A stretch of 64,000 nt of DNA from Sporisorium sorghi. Its lineage: Eukaryota; Basidiomycota; Ustilaginomycetes; Ustilaginales; Ustilaginaceae. The stretch is from contig JALCCG010000053.1 of assembly GCA_023212695.1 (NCBI GenBank), positions 1 to 64,000 on the forward strand, read 5' to 3'. Both the position numbers and the translations under genes were made by a program. The notes beneath the pieces were generated by a model. It saw only the letters and a program-made list of their open reading frames with translations, had not been told where the DNA came from and did no database searches. This document shows positions 54,579 through 64,000 of this stretch, piece by piece (position 1 is the stretch's first letter; each line of letters starts with the position of its first letter).

Positions 54579-55644
54579 TAGCAACGATAACATTCCGACT
54601 GGTGCGGCTGTCAACTTGTCCTCTCGACGTTGCAGCACGACAGAACGATTGCAATTCACTCCTCGACCATTGGCAACTGGCACCGCAGGCGTCCAGCTCT
54701 TTCGCAGCAACTGTCACCACCTTGCGCGCCGTCTCACACGCACAGGCGGCCAAGTTGCACAGACAGAATTGCGATTCGAAAGCGACGCCAAGTGCTCGAG
54801 TCGAGCGAGCGAGCGAACTGCATCTCTGCTGCTGCGTGCAACATCCTGCTGTTGCCTTGATCCCACCAAGATCTAAGCGTCGACTACTTCAGCAACAGCC
54901 AAATTCGACCACGTCTGCATTGTTCCGGCCTCAGCATCGCCTCTTCCGCTAAGCAACATTCCAACTGACTCGCTCTCGCTCTCGTCTCCATTCCTGCTTT
55001 CTCGTCGACCTTCTTGCGTCGTTTCGTTCCGCCTTCTCTAGACTCTTCTCGCGTTCAGCTCCTTTTTTAGAAGGTTAGTACACCGCATCATCGTCGACGT
55101 GTTCGCTTTCTTCAGCCGCCTCCGACCATGGCACGCTTGGGGATTCTGTCCGCCCAGAGTATGTCCGACATCATGCGCGCTTCCATCGTGGATCACGGAC
55201 AGGCGCTTTCCTTGCGATGGTGTCACGCTCATCGGCGGTCCATATCACTAGCGGAACAGGTCGCTTCTGGTTCTTCGAAGGGCATCGCGAAGCCGAGTGT
55301 CATCGTAGCCTCCTTGGGCCAAGGCGTGGGCTCGTCAGAACCACCTCCAGCCAGTGCCTGGCATGTGCCGAGTCCTTTGGAGCCATCACGCTGGACCACA
55401 GGAGAGCACACGACACAAGGCACCACTCGAAAGCTCGCAGGGCAAACAGCGGAGCTCAGCGCGGGCCAAGAGCAAGGCACCGTTGTCCCATCTGGGTCCT
55501 CTTCCTTTCCCCGGCACATCGCAGTCGACACGTCTGCTCCATCACTAGAGAACACCACCAACTGACATGGAAAACTGCACCTGCCACCTCTTTCCACCGA
55601 TCGCTACAGTCTACGCCCGAAAGGATCAAAGACGACCGTACGCA

Positions 55645-56750
55645 ATGTCGGTCGCAAACAAGAACCCTTTCGCCATCCTTGGTGGTAAGTTATCAACGCC
55701 CCTTTAAAGCAAATGGCCGGAAACCTCTGCTCCAATGCGCATAACGAGCTCTCCATACTCTCAGATAGGCTCCTACGGCGAGCTTCTCTGTGCTTTGTCA
55801 TCTCGTACAAGCATGCGCATCACATTATCACGGCCAGCGAAACGAATACTGACCTGCTCCCCTCTCGATTCTTTCCCTCATCAACAGACGACGGTGAGGA
55901 CATCGCCGCCCCCAAGGCCGCTCCCGCCAAGGCTGCTGCCCCCGCTGCTGCCCCCGCTCCTCAGCGCAACATCCCCGGTGCCGGCAACCAGCGCCGTGGT
56001 GGTGCCCGCAACGGTGCTCCCCGCGCCGCTGCCGGTGCTGACGCCGCCGTCGAGGGCGAGCAGCAGAAGGACGCCCGCGGTGGCCGTCCCCGCAACGGCG
56101 AGAGCCGCGGCCGTGGTGGTCGTGGTGGCCGTGGCCGCGGTGCTCCCCGAGGCCGTGCTTTCGACCGACACTCGCAGACCGACCGCGTCGACTCGCAGAA
56201 GGCTGTCGCCCAGGGCTGGGGCGGTGAGGACGGCAAGAAGGAGCTCGACAACGAGGAGAAGGCCGAGGCTGACGCCAAGGCTGAAGGCGCCGAGGCCGTC
56301 GCCGCCGGTGCTGCCGCTACCCCCGCTGAGGCCGAGAAGATCCCCGAGGAGGAGGAGGACAAGACCATGACGCTCGACCAGTACCTCGCCTCGAAAGCCG
56401 GCAAGAAGCTCAACATCGAGAGCAAGGCTCCCCGCGAGGTTTCGGGCGACGACTCGGCCTGGTCCAAGCTGACCAAGCACGAGAAGGAGCAGGCCGACTA
56501 CTTTGCGTCGACCAAGACTCAGAAGGCCAAGACTCGCACGCAGAAGGAGGGCAAGCAGCTGCTCGACATTGAGCAGACGTTCAACCAGCCCGCTGTGCAG
56601 CGCAGCGGCCGTGGCGGTGCCCGTGGTGGTGCCCGCGGTGCTCCCCGTGGCGAGCGCGGTGCTCCCCGTGGCCGTGGCGGCCGTGGTGGACGTGGTGGTA
56701 ACGCCTCGGTCAACCTTGCCGACAAGAACGCCTTCCCCTCGCTTGCCTAA
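55645..56750 (+). CDS. Stm1/SERBP1 (HABP4)-like ribosome-binding protein
   Basis: CDS joins 55645-55684 and 55888-56750: 300 residues. The intron begins GTAAGT and ends AACAG; the join restores NPFAILGDDGEDIAAPK. N-terminus MSVANKNPFAILGDD is the family's opening. RGG boxes follow (RGRGGRGGRGRGAPRGR), then FDRHSQTDRVDSQKAVAQGW, the conserved HABP4/PAI-RBP1 block, an acidic stretch with MTLDQYLASKAGKK, and a second RGG-rich C-terminus ending in KNAFPSLA. Stm1 and SERBP1 clamp inactive 80S ribosomes and protect them in nutrient stress downstream of TORC1. Codon use is strongly biased, as for uS3, implying high expression. Confidence 0.92.
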
Positions 56751-58193
56751 ATGTAGGCCTTGCGAGTAAGAGGGAGAGGAGAAACTAGGTCAGCAACAAG
56801 CTCTTTGTCGTCGCTGTTGACGCCAGATGACGACGACGACTCAAGGATCGAAACAGCATACCTTTCGCCTTGCTTCTGCTGCCCCCAAACTCTCTTTCAA
56901 AAGCGGAATCCTGCGCGAGCGCTTCTACACAGGACGTTGCGTATGGTTCTCATGCTCTTTTATTTGACGTGCACCGCCGCCTCTCCCCGATTCCGTGGGA
57001 TGCTCCTCTCCTCTCTCGTCCCATCCGCGCCCAAGCAGCAGAGCTTGGGACGTTGAAGGAGAGGCTCATCCTGCGAATACCACCTCCGAAAACCAACCCA
57101 AACCTCCTTCTTCGAAAACATATTCTGCGCACTTACACACGTCACCCGACCCAACACCCCCCCACACACACCCAAAAAGCAGATTGTATTCTCTTCTATT
57201 CTTCTCACACACACTCTCTCCTCGTCGTGATGTTTTCTTTGCTTTTGCCTCGAAGAGATTGACTTTCCGGACCTTGCTTTTCATTTGGGCCTTGTGGTAG
57301 TGATGAGGCGATGATGTTTGGAGGAGTTCTGGCTGGTGAGTGTGGGATTCTGCTGGCTAAGATGGAGTTGGTCTCGATGATCTGGTTGTGCCGCGCAAGA
57401 TCGAGTGTTCTGGATGACTGGGCTTCTCTGCGGGTGATTCTGAGTCTCTCGCCCTCATTTGATGAATACGCCCTCACGATTGCGCCGAGGTCACCACGAC
57501 CCACATTCGATTTCCGCAACCACACCCTCTCTCTCTCTCTCTCTCTCTCATCCATATGAAGCACTGTGTAAGGATCACGATCCAGCACACAAGATGCCGA
57601 TGCTGCAGACGAGCGCAACAGACGTCATGGGCTTTTGACAGTTGTCGTTTCTCTCACTTGACTGCCGGCGGTAGAGTGCGTCTTTTTGTGAGCCGTTCAG
57701 GGGTTCATGCAAATTCGGGCTCTGTGTTGGTCTCGAGAGAGAAGTTGATTTTTGGCTGAATTTGCTAGGCAGCAGCGCCTGTCTAGTCAAAAAATAGGGG
57801 CCAAGAAAGCGACATGCAGGGCCAAACTGCCAAATTGTGCGCCGTTTGGGATTCCGAGTTGATTTGTGTTCCACACACTTACTTGGCTGCGAGAGAGAGA
57901 AAAGCTCGGGCTTGCTCACCATCATCATCCTTCTCCTTGCTTCCTTACCTCCAACTCGTCACGACTCGAACCGATACGCTCACATAGCGCACTGCGCTTT
58001 TGCACGTAGAGCTGACGTTCAGCTTGGCAAAGGGCCCTTGCGACTTCTTGACTCCAACCCTTCTCCCTAGACATCCTTCATTCATCACGACCCTTGACGA
58101 ACTTTCACGAGACTCTTACTAGCAACGAACCACACGTCAAACCAACATTCATCATACTCTTTGAGCGCGTCAGAGCCTCATCACCATCACATC
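56751..58193. other. Intergenic region, 1.44 kb
   Basis: Between the Stm1-like and arrestin genes (both plus). A CT dinucleotide repeat (57527-57549) and several pyrimidine-rich stretches; no credible gene. Short ORFs on both strands contain CT-repeat translations. Confidence 0.5.
57527..57549. repeat. (CT)n microsatellite
   Basis: About 11 CT units. Confidence 0.88.
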
Positions 58194-61100
58194 ATGTTTG
58201 CGCCTCCTGGTCAGCATCCTCCCAGTCGCCCGACGTCGGCAGCGGCACACCACCAGCAATACGAGCACCAGCTCCCTCGCAGCAACTCCTTCTCCTGGAA
58301 GCCAGAGCTTGGTCTGCCACCACCTCCGAGCGAGATCGATGCTCTCGGCGACTCTCTCGATCATGCCCTGGTTCACAACTCTCGTCCTGCCTCTCGCGCC
58401 CACTCGATCTCCCCCGCGGCTCGCATCCCATCTCGTTACGATCACGAGTTTGGCGGCCTCGAGGATCCCACAGAGCACCGCGACCGCATTCAAGACCACA
58501 TGAACATGGTCACCAAGCATCCCAAGGTCAAGATCGATGTGATTCTCTCCAACAACATCTTTGAGGCAGGCGCTGCCATCAGCGGCAAGGTCGAGCTCAC
58601 TTGCACAACAGGCCAGAGGCTCCGCCTCGGTCAGATCGCTATAGAGCTCGAAGCCGTAGAGCAGCTCACCTCGCGCGACCATGCAGCTACCCAGCTCTTT
58701 CTCTACAACCGCACCATGTTCCAAGGCGACAATTTGCCACCTTCTAACGCCGTCTTGCCCGCAGCCCCCATCAATGGATACTGGACCGCCCGCAAAGGTC
58801 GCACCTCGTTTCCCTTCACCTTCCGTCTTCCATCTTCCGCCCCGTCATGCGTCACGTTCGCCGGCAATGCTTCGCTTCGATACGGTCTCAAAGCAACCGT
58901 GCAGACGTGGTACAACGACGAAAAGATGATTGTCACCGCTCGACGAGAGGCTTTCGTCCTCGAAAAGTGGGCCGACCAGCTTCATCCCCGATTCCGCGAG
59001 CCCGTCGAGGTCGTCGGCGACACTCGTCTCTTCATGGGTGGTAATGGCGCCGTCTGGCTCGAAGCGGGTATCACCGAGCAGCTCTTCTGGGGCGGTGGTC
59101 AGCTCCACATCCGATGTGGTATCAAGAACAACACCAAGAGGCACCTCGCCGGCATCAAGGTCGCCTTGGCGCGACGACTCATCTTCCCCGTCGGCAGTGC
59201 TGAAGGCTTCCACGACAGCCCGGACAAGCTCTCTCTCGAGCCACGCATCACCGAGATTGTCCACGACCAGATCTTCAAGGGCCGCGAGTACGAGTTTGCT
59301 CCGCACGCCGAGTCTGTCTGCGCAGTGGCGGTGGATGTTCCGAGGGACCTGCGCACCATTCGCAAGACGCGGCTGTTCGAAGTGCGCACCTTTGCTTTCG
59401 TCAGTCTCTTGCTCGGCTCGTTTGCCAAGGATCTTACGGTTGAGATCCCCATATATGTGGCACACACGGCGAGCGGGCATCCCCCGGCTCAGCAGGCTCC
59501 TGAACACCTTCACACTGGACCTCCTATGCATTCGCTTCCTCAGCGTCCTAGTTCGTCCATGGCTCATGACGTCCACCATCACCTACCAAATCCTCACGAT
59601 GGCCATCACGCACGAGCACATGCCCCGCAAATGGACGCAGGCATGCTCCAAATGGAACGTCTGGCCGCTGAGCGAGGATGGTCTCCAGCACCCATCATGC
59701 CCGGTTCTGGATTGCATGCTGCCAACTCGAGACCCGCCAGTACGGCGCCAGGCATGATCCAGCTGCCTTCTCAGTCTCAGCCGTTCTCACTGAGCCCCGA
59801 TGGCCACCTGCAATGGAACCCGGCGGTCAACAGCTGGAACGCCAGTAGACTCATGTCTCCTGCAGCCGCCACCGGTCACTCGATCCAGCGATCTGTCAGC
59901 GCTGCACCGGATGTCTTCCATAACGCTGCACCCTCACACTCGTACACAGCGCCTGTGGATCCTGTCGCAGCTTGGACGGCATCTCAGCGGGCCATGTCCA
60001 CCTCTCCAGGTCCTGCTGCTTTCGCGCAGCACGCCAACTTTGCTGCCCCTCCTCAGACAGCAGGCGTGCCTTTCCCGCCCACCGCATCTGCACACAGTGC
60101 CGATCGTCGAGCCTCTCTGCCTGCTGCAGGACCCTACGGCGGCGCGCTACCTCCGCACGCAGCATACCAGGGTGCGCCACAGGAAAGTCTTCCGCATATG
60201 CCAGAACCACAGAGCATCATTCACGCCGCTCCAAGCATGCAACAATACTCTGCTCCGCCGCCCCAGCCGCAAGTTTCACCATACTCGGGAGGCGGAGGAG
60301 CGCCTCCCATCGCCGGTCTTGCAACCATCGAGGAGGACGGCGAGTCCCAGGCCGGAACGATCAAGACTCTGCAGAAGCTGCCCACGATCGGCAAGACGGG
60401 CACAAAGGGTGCAAACGGCAACAGCGTCTCGCGCAACAACATCGAGCAGTTTGAGGCCATGGCTGAAGCCGAAGAGGATGAGGAGGCGGTCAAGAGGCAG
60501 ATGATCGCGATGGGCATGCAACCAGACGAAGACGCTTTTGCTTCCAGCGCGAGCAAAATGCAGGATGAAGAGGCCAAGGCTCCAGCGCAAGCACCTGAAT
60601 CGGTTCGACTTGCTTCCACGAGTCGACGCACAGAAGCCTCCCACGCTTCGTCGACGGGCACGTACAGGCCGAAGGCCAGCGACATCTTCCAGCTCGCCGC
60701 CGCTGCGGAGGAGCCTGCTGTGGCTGCACAGAAGATGAGCGAGCGAGTTGGGCCCTCAATGGTGAACCTTGAAGGCTCTGACTCTGCAGGAACCAAGCAG
60801 ACGAGCGACAGCCGAACACCGGCCGCTCGTTCTGTCGTGTCACTAAGACGCTCGTCGTCGTCTCAGGGAATCGGTCTGCAAGCGCTTGAGACCAACCTCG
60901 TGCGATCCACCACGCCCAAGATCATGACCATGGCCAACGTCGCTCGAGCCGAGAGCTCTTCCAGCCCTCTAGCCTCTCCGCCCGCCGTGTTTGACGATTC
61001 GACCAGGTCGCGCAAGAACAGCGCGTTGCGTGCGGCCGCTCTTGCTCGGGAAGAAGCCGAGCGTAAGAGTGCCGAGGAGCAAGCGCGGGCTGCGGCGGAG

Positions 61101-63110
61101 CGCGAGAGGCAGGTGCACGCCGAGCAGGCGCGACAGGCGGCGGCTGCAGAGAAAGAGGCTGTGCAGAAGGAAGCTGCGAGGGTTCGAGCCGCCGAGCAGC
61201 AGAGGCTGGAGCGGGAGAGGATCGCGGAGCATGCGCGCCAGCAGCGTGAGCTACGGGAGCAGCAGGAAGAGCAGCGACTCAAGGCGGAGGCCGAGCGCGT
61301 TCAGAGGGAGAGGGAGAGGAAACGTCAGGAGCAGGAGGAGATGGAGCGACGAGCGCGGAAAGCTGCAGAGGCCGAAGCTGCAGCCGCAGCTATCGAGGCT
61401 CAGGCTGCGGCGGAGGCTGCCAAAGAGTCACGTCGCATGGCCAATATCGCCACTATCGACAACAACAAGGCCTCTAGCTCCATTGCTCCTTCGGTTCCCT
61501 CCAAGACCACAACGCCGATCTTGGCTGCTCCGGGCAGAACGAGCGACCAAGACCGGATCGCGCTCAAACAGCAAGCCGTTCACCGCATCGACGGCTGGCT
61601 CTCCAAGGCCGCTAGCCCGAATCCATCGCACATGAACTCGCCAGGCACCCCTAGCGCCTCGGTGCTGTCGGTGATGCGGAAGGACGAGCCAGCGACATCT
61701 GCCTTGCGCGCCGCCGAGGCTCGCTCGCCTTCGCAGGTGATCAACCCGCTCTGGGAAGGCGCATCTGCTCGTTCTCCACAGATAGGAAGCGCGATGCCAA
61801 AGTCTCGCACCATGGCGGATCTCGCTTCGTCCAAGGTGTCGGCTGCGGCAGCTGAAGCGCCTCGAGGTGACGAGGAGCCGATCCCACAGCTGTCGGCTGA
61901 GCTGAGAGCGCTCGTCGACAGCTCCGAGATCCGACCTGCTCGCAAGTCGGGGACAGCGCTCAAAGAGCATCCCATCAGCCGCCGTCTATCTGGGCTTGGA
62001 TCGACGGACAAAGCGAGCACGGCGGCGGTGGTACCGAGTCCTTCTTTTACGACGATGTCATCACAAGTCAAGCGTGAGCGACACACTTCGATGCCGTCGT
62101 GGCCTCGACCTGGTCTGCCTGTCTTTGGCGCTGCTACGAATGTTCCATCTGCTACGCCTGCAGGTGCGGCTGCCGCTGCTGCATCGACCGGCACGGAGCG
62201 TCGTCTCTCGCGCAACCCAGAGGCACGCGAAGTCGGAATCCCGTCGCGAGTGGAAAAGACGCTCATGGCGCCGACTTCGAGCAAAGAGGAGACGAGTTAC
62301 GATGCACGATCCGCGCGTGGCGGTCGAGGAGGACGCGTTGCTTCTGTCGCCCAGCTGTGGTCCAAGATTGCTGGCGATGATGAGGTTGACGCAGCTGATG
62401 CTAGCCGCGGATCTCTGGCAGCGCCTCAGGCGAGTTCAGAGCCTCGCTCTGCTTCGCCATCTAACACGTCGACGGTGAAGCCCAAGCCGCGACGTTCGTC
62501 GTCGGCGACGGGAGGTGCACCTGCGCTGGATTTCAGCAAGAAGGCCATGACTTCGCCGTCGGCAGCATCGGTCGGTGTGACCGCCATCGCGGCTACGTTT
62601 GGAGGCGCAGCCAAGTCAGCGAGCCCGGAATCGCTCAAGAGCTTCACAGCGCCACAGTTCCTCAACACCAGTGCTCCCAAGCCCGTCTTTGCCACTGCGG
62701 GCGATCGGGCTGCCAAGCCGGAGAAACGTCCGCTTCCCAAACCGGTCCTGCAACCTGGAGCCGTACCTGCCCCGCAACTCGTGCGCCCGACAGCGATGCG
62801 AGCGCAAAAGGCACCCGCGTCCGAACGCACCTCCTCGCGCCGAATAAGCACCCAGCTCCTCTCGACGTTCGAGAAGACCAATGAGGAGCCCGAAGCAGCA
62901 TCAGCATCGGTGCGCGAGATGATGGGCAAGGTGGCGGTCGACTCGACCATCCTAGGCGCTCTTCAGAATGTGGACAATGGCGCGGGTGGGCACGACATAT
63001 CGACTTGGCGATGCGCCGATGGGTCAGAGATCAAGATGAGCGGCCGAGGCACGACCAAGGCGATCGGCGAGAATAAGCTCAAGAGCTTGCGGGCTGTGTG
63101 GGGCAGTTGA
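58194..63110 (+). CDS. Large alpha-arrestin-domain protein with C-terminal coiled coil
   Basis: 1,638 residues, single exon, first ATG at 58194. Arrestin N-like beta-sandwich at about residues 110-270 (VKIDVILSNNIFEAGAAISG, LRLGQIAIELEAVEQL, TSFPFTFRLPSSAPSCVTFA, LRYGLKATVQTW) and arrestin C at about 290-430 (IRCGIKNNTKRHLAGIKVAL, KDLTVEIPIYVAHTA). Residues 430-760 are Pro/Ser/Ala/Gln/His-rich disorder. A charged coiled coil occupies about 942-1082 (Glu/Arg/Ala-rich). Another 450 residues of Ser/Lys-rich sequence end in a conserved-looking block STWRCADGSEIKMSGRG. Fungal alpha-arrestins recruit Rsp5-type HECT ligases to plasma membrane transporters. I find no canonical PPxY motif by eye, so the ligase link is unproven. 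It is several times longer than most fungal arrestins, but single-frame integrity argues it is real. Confidence 0.85.
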   Translation: MFAPPGQHPPSRPTSAAAHHQQYEHQLPRSNSFSWKPELGLPPPPSEIDALGDSLDHALVHNSRPASRAHSISPAARIPSRYDHEFGGLEDPTEHRDRIQDHMNMVTKHPKVKIDVILSNNIFEAGAAISGKVELTCTTGQRLRLGQIAIELEAVEQLTSRDHAATQLFLYNRTMFQGDNLPPSNAVLPAAPINGYWTARKGRTSFPFTFRLPSSAPSCVTFAGNASLRYGLKATVQTWYNDEKMIVTARREAFVLEKWADQLHPRFREPVEVVGDTRLFMGGNGAVWLEAGITEQLFWGGGQLHIRCGIKNNTKRHLAGIKVALARRLIFPVGSAEGFHDSPDKLSLEPRITEIVHDQIFKGREYEFAPHAESVCAVAVDVPRDLRTIRKTRLFEVRTFAFVSLLLGSFAKDLTVEIPIYVAHTASGHPPAQQAPEHLHTGPPMHSLPQRPSSSMAHDVHHHLPNPHDGHHARAHAPQMDAGMLQMERLAAERGWSPAPIMPGSGLHAANSRPASTAPGMIQLPSQSQPFSLSPDGHLQWNPAVNSWNASRLMSPAAATGHSIQRSVSAAPDVFHNAAPSHSYTAPVDPVAAWTASQRAMSTSPGPAAFAQHANFAAPPQTAGVPFPPTASAHSADRRASLPAAGPYGGALPPHAAYQGAPQESLPHMPEPQSIIHAAPSMQQYSAPPPQPQVSPYSGGGGAPPIAGLATIEEDGESQAGTIKTLQKLPTIGKTGTKGANGNSVSRNNIEQFEAMAEAEEDEEAVKRQMIAMGMQPDEDAFASSASKMQDEEAKAPAQAPESVRLASTSRRTEASHASSTGTYRPKASDIFQLAAAAEEPAVAAQKMSERVGPSMVNLEGSDSAGTKQTSDSRTPAARSVVSLRRSSSSQGIGLQALETNLVRSTTPKIMTMANVARAESSSSPLASPPAVFDDSTRSRKNSALRAAALAREEAERKSAEEQARAAAERERQVHAEQARQAAAAEKEAVQKEAARVRAAEQQRLERERIAEHARQQRELREQQEEQRLKAEAERVQRERERKRQEQEEMERRARKAAEAEAAAAAIEAQAAAEAAKESRRMANIATIDNNKASSSIAPSVPSKTTTPILAAPGRTSDQDRIALKQQAVHRIDGWLSKAASPNPSHMNSPGTPSASVLSVMRKDEPATSALRAAEARSPSQVINPLWEGASARSPQIGSAMPKSRTMADLASSKVSAAAAEAPRGDEEPIPQLSAELRALVDSSEIRPARKSGTALKEHPISRRLSGLGSTDKASTAAVVPSPSFTTMSSQVKRERHTSMPSWPRPGLPVFGAATNVPSATPAGAAAAAASTGTERRLSRNPEAREVGIPSRVEKTLMAPTSSKEETSYDARSARGGRGGRVASVAQLWSKIAGDDEVDAADASRGSLAAPQASSEPRSASPSNTSTVKPKPRRSSSATGGAPALDFSKKAMTSPSAASVGVTAIAATFGGAAKSASPESLKSFTAPQFLNTSAPKPVFATAGDRAAKPEKRPLPKPVLQPGAVPAPQLVRPTAMRAQKAPASERTSSRRISTQLLSTFEKTNEEPEAASASVREMMGKVAVDSTILGALQNVDNGAGGHDISTWRCADGSEIKMSGRGTTKAIGENKLKSLRAVWGS

Positions 63111-63696
63111 TTTGCGTTTATTACATGGTATGGCATCTTGCACATCATCATCTCATGGACTCTGTTGCATGCAATGAACGATCGTTTCGCAGAGCATGGT
63201 TGCCTTGTGCACGCTTGAAAGAGAGCATCAACCGCGCAAAGGGTGCTGCTCGAAGACTTGTTTTGGCTGAAGGACGGTGGCGCGCGGTGTTTGCGGAGCG
63301 GAGAATTCGAGACTTGGAGAAAGAATTTTCGATTTCCAGGGACCGGGCAACTCAGCACGAGGAGACAAAGCTTGGCAACCAAAAATTCGAAGCTTGGACG
63401 GAGCGAAACAAGATTTTTCCAATCGTGCCTATCGATACGGCCTCGTGAGTGAGTGTTCCTGCAGCTTTGAGGGAGGCGACACTTCTTGGGGCTCTGTTGC
63501 GGTCCCCTCTTCGGTCTCTGCTCTCGTCGCGGGGCAAATGAACTCTCTCGACTGACTCATTTCAAAGGTGGCGCCAATCTTTTGACCCTTCTCTCCATCC
63601 AACCATCATCTTCTCCTTCCTTCCTTCCTTCCTCCATCTCTTTTCTCGCCTTTTCATCTGCTCCTTCCTTTTTCGGCAGAAGAACGCAAGCTCGCC
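63111..63696. other. Intergenic spacer, 586 bp
   Basis: 3' flank of the arrestin gene and promoter/leader of the symporter gene; the last 120 bases are pyrimidine-rich (TTCC and CTCC repeats), typical of a leader. No gene seen. Confidence 0.5.
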
Positions 63697-64000
63697 ATGT
63701 TGTCCGTTCACCAGGCCAATGCTTTGGTCTACTCGACCCTATGCGGCTTCATGCTCATCGGCCTCTACGCCGGCTACAAGGTCCGCAACACCAACGATTT
63801 CCTCGCTGGTCTCCGAACGCAGAGTGGTATGTATCGCCCCAGATGGCCTCACTGTCGCTCTTTCATTCAGGCCGACTGACTCTCTCTCACATTGGACATC
63901 ATCGCCTTCACAGTCTTCCCGCTCACGCTCAACTGGTTCGCATCAAGTTAGTATCGCGGCTCGCTTTCCTTGCCCTATCTTGAAGTTTTCTTTCCTCGCC
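63697..64000 (+). CDS. Sodium:solute symporter, Dur3/urea-transporter type (5' part only)
   Basis: Partial, continues beyond the window. Exons 63697-63826 and 63914-63946, then an intron from 63947 (GTTAGT). The first intron begins GTATGT and ends CACAG. The N-terminus MLSVHQANALVYSTLCGFML, then the hydrophobic stretch LIGLYAGYKVRNTNDFLAGL, then across the splice RTQSGVFPLTLNWFAS. This follows the SSS family pattern (a first helix, NTNDFLAG, RTQ, then LNWFAS), as in fungal Dur3-like urea/polyamine permeases. A substrate cannot be stated from 54 residues; SSS paralogues are numerous in basidiomycetes. Confidence 0.7.

Larger units (their letters stand above)
53285..55644. other. Intergenic region, 2.36 kb
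   Basis: From the uS3 stop to the Stm1-like start. It contains a 24-T tract (54031-54054), an A-rich stretch around 54240-54283, a CAG repeat (54537-54578) and, from about 54980, a pyrimidine-rich stretch typical of a transcribed leader. The last 570 bases can be read as a 5' UTR intron (donor-like GTTAGT at 55074, acceptor-like CTACAG ending 55609). ORFs here have no homology I recognise. Confidence 0.5.

Noticed and set aside
1..64000. tRNA, rRNA, CRISPR or transposon features
   Set aside because: I looked for tRNA B-box-like GGTTCGANNCC, regularly spaced repeats, long terminal or inverted repeats and transposase or reverse-transcriptase motifs and saw none that stand up; a covariance-model search would be needed to exclude small RNAs.

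Overview
This is a GC-rich nuclear segment of a basidiomycete fungus, most likely a smut (Ustilaginomycotina: Ustilago, Sporisorium, Moesziomyces or Pseudozyma type). The signs are compact genes with few short GT-AG introns, long homopolymer A/T tracts and trinucleotide repeats confined mostly to intergenic DNA, and a cytosolic fatty acid synthase whose beta and alpha halves are fused into one chain of about 3,900 residues. The species call is inference. I see no mobile element, CRISPR array, tRNA or rRNA gene, virus-like gene or secondary-metabolite cluster.

Layout, left to right: A/T-rich spacer (1-1398); Atg22-like vacuolar effluxer (+); small LAMTOR1/Ego1-like acylated protein (+); membrane RING-H2 ubiquitin ligase (-); single-chain fatty acid synthase (-, 7859-20056); a 2.9 kb spacer; LETM1-domain mitochondrial protein (+); Ubc8/UBE2H E2 enzyme (-); Lsm1 (+); mitochondrial NDP kinase (-) divergent from Pol III subunit RPC5/Rpc37 (+); Pex24/Pex30-family peroxisomal peroxin (+); Gtr2/RagC-like GTPase (-) divergent from a Pop3-like RNase P/MRP protein (+); oxysterol-binding protein (-); Ada3/Ngg1 SAGA subunit (+) with a broken reading frame; PP2A scaffold subunit A (+); acyl-CoA-binding protein (-) divergent from the SWI/SNF subunit Snf12/SMARCD (+); Memo-like protein (-); ribosomal protein uS3 (+) with an 801-nt intron; Stm1/SERBP1-like protein (+); a 1,638-residue alpha-arrestin (+); and the first exons of a sodium:solute (urea-type) symporter (+) running off the right edge.

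Almost everything is conserved housekeeping. Two loose functional groupings are visible. One is lipid and vacuole/TORC1 biology (fatty acid synthase, ACBP, oxysterol-binding protein, Pex24-family protein, Atg22, LAMTOR1-like protein, Gtr2, arrestin). The other is gene expression and RNA handling (RPC5, Pop3, Lsm1, Ada3, Snf12, uS3, Stm1). There is no operon logic, and the linkage may be chance.

I did not find a convincing undescribed system. The observations most worth a second look are the Ada3 frame break, the atypical GTP-binding loops and insertions of Gtr2, the tandem NAGNAG acceptor in the Pex24-family gene, the long uS3 intron, the upstream overlapping ORF at SNF12, and the His-to-Tyr change in the oxysterol-binding protein signature.
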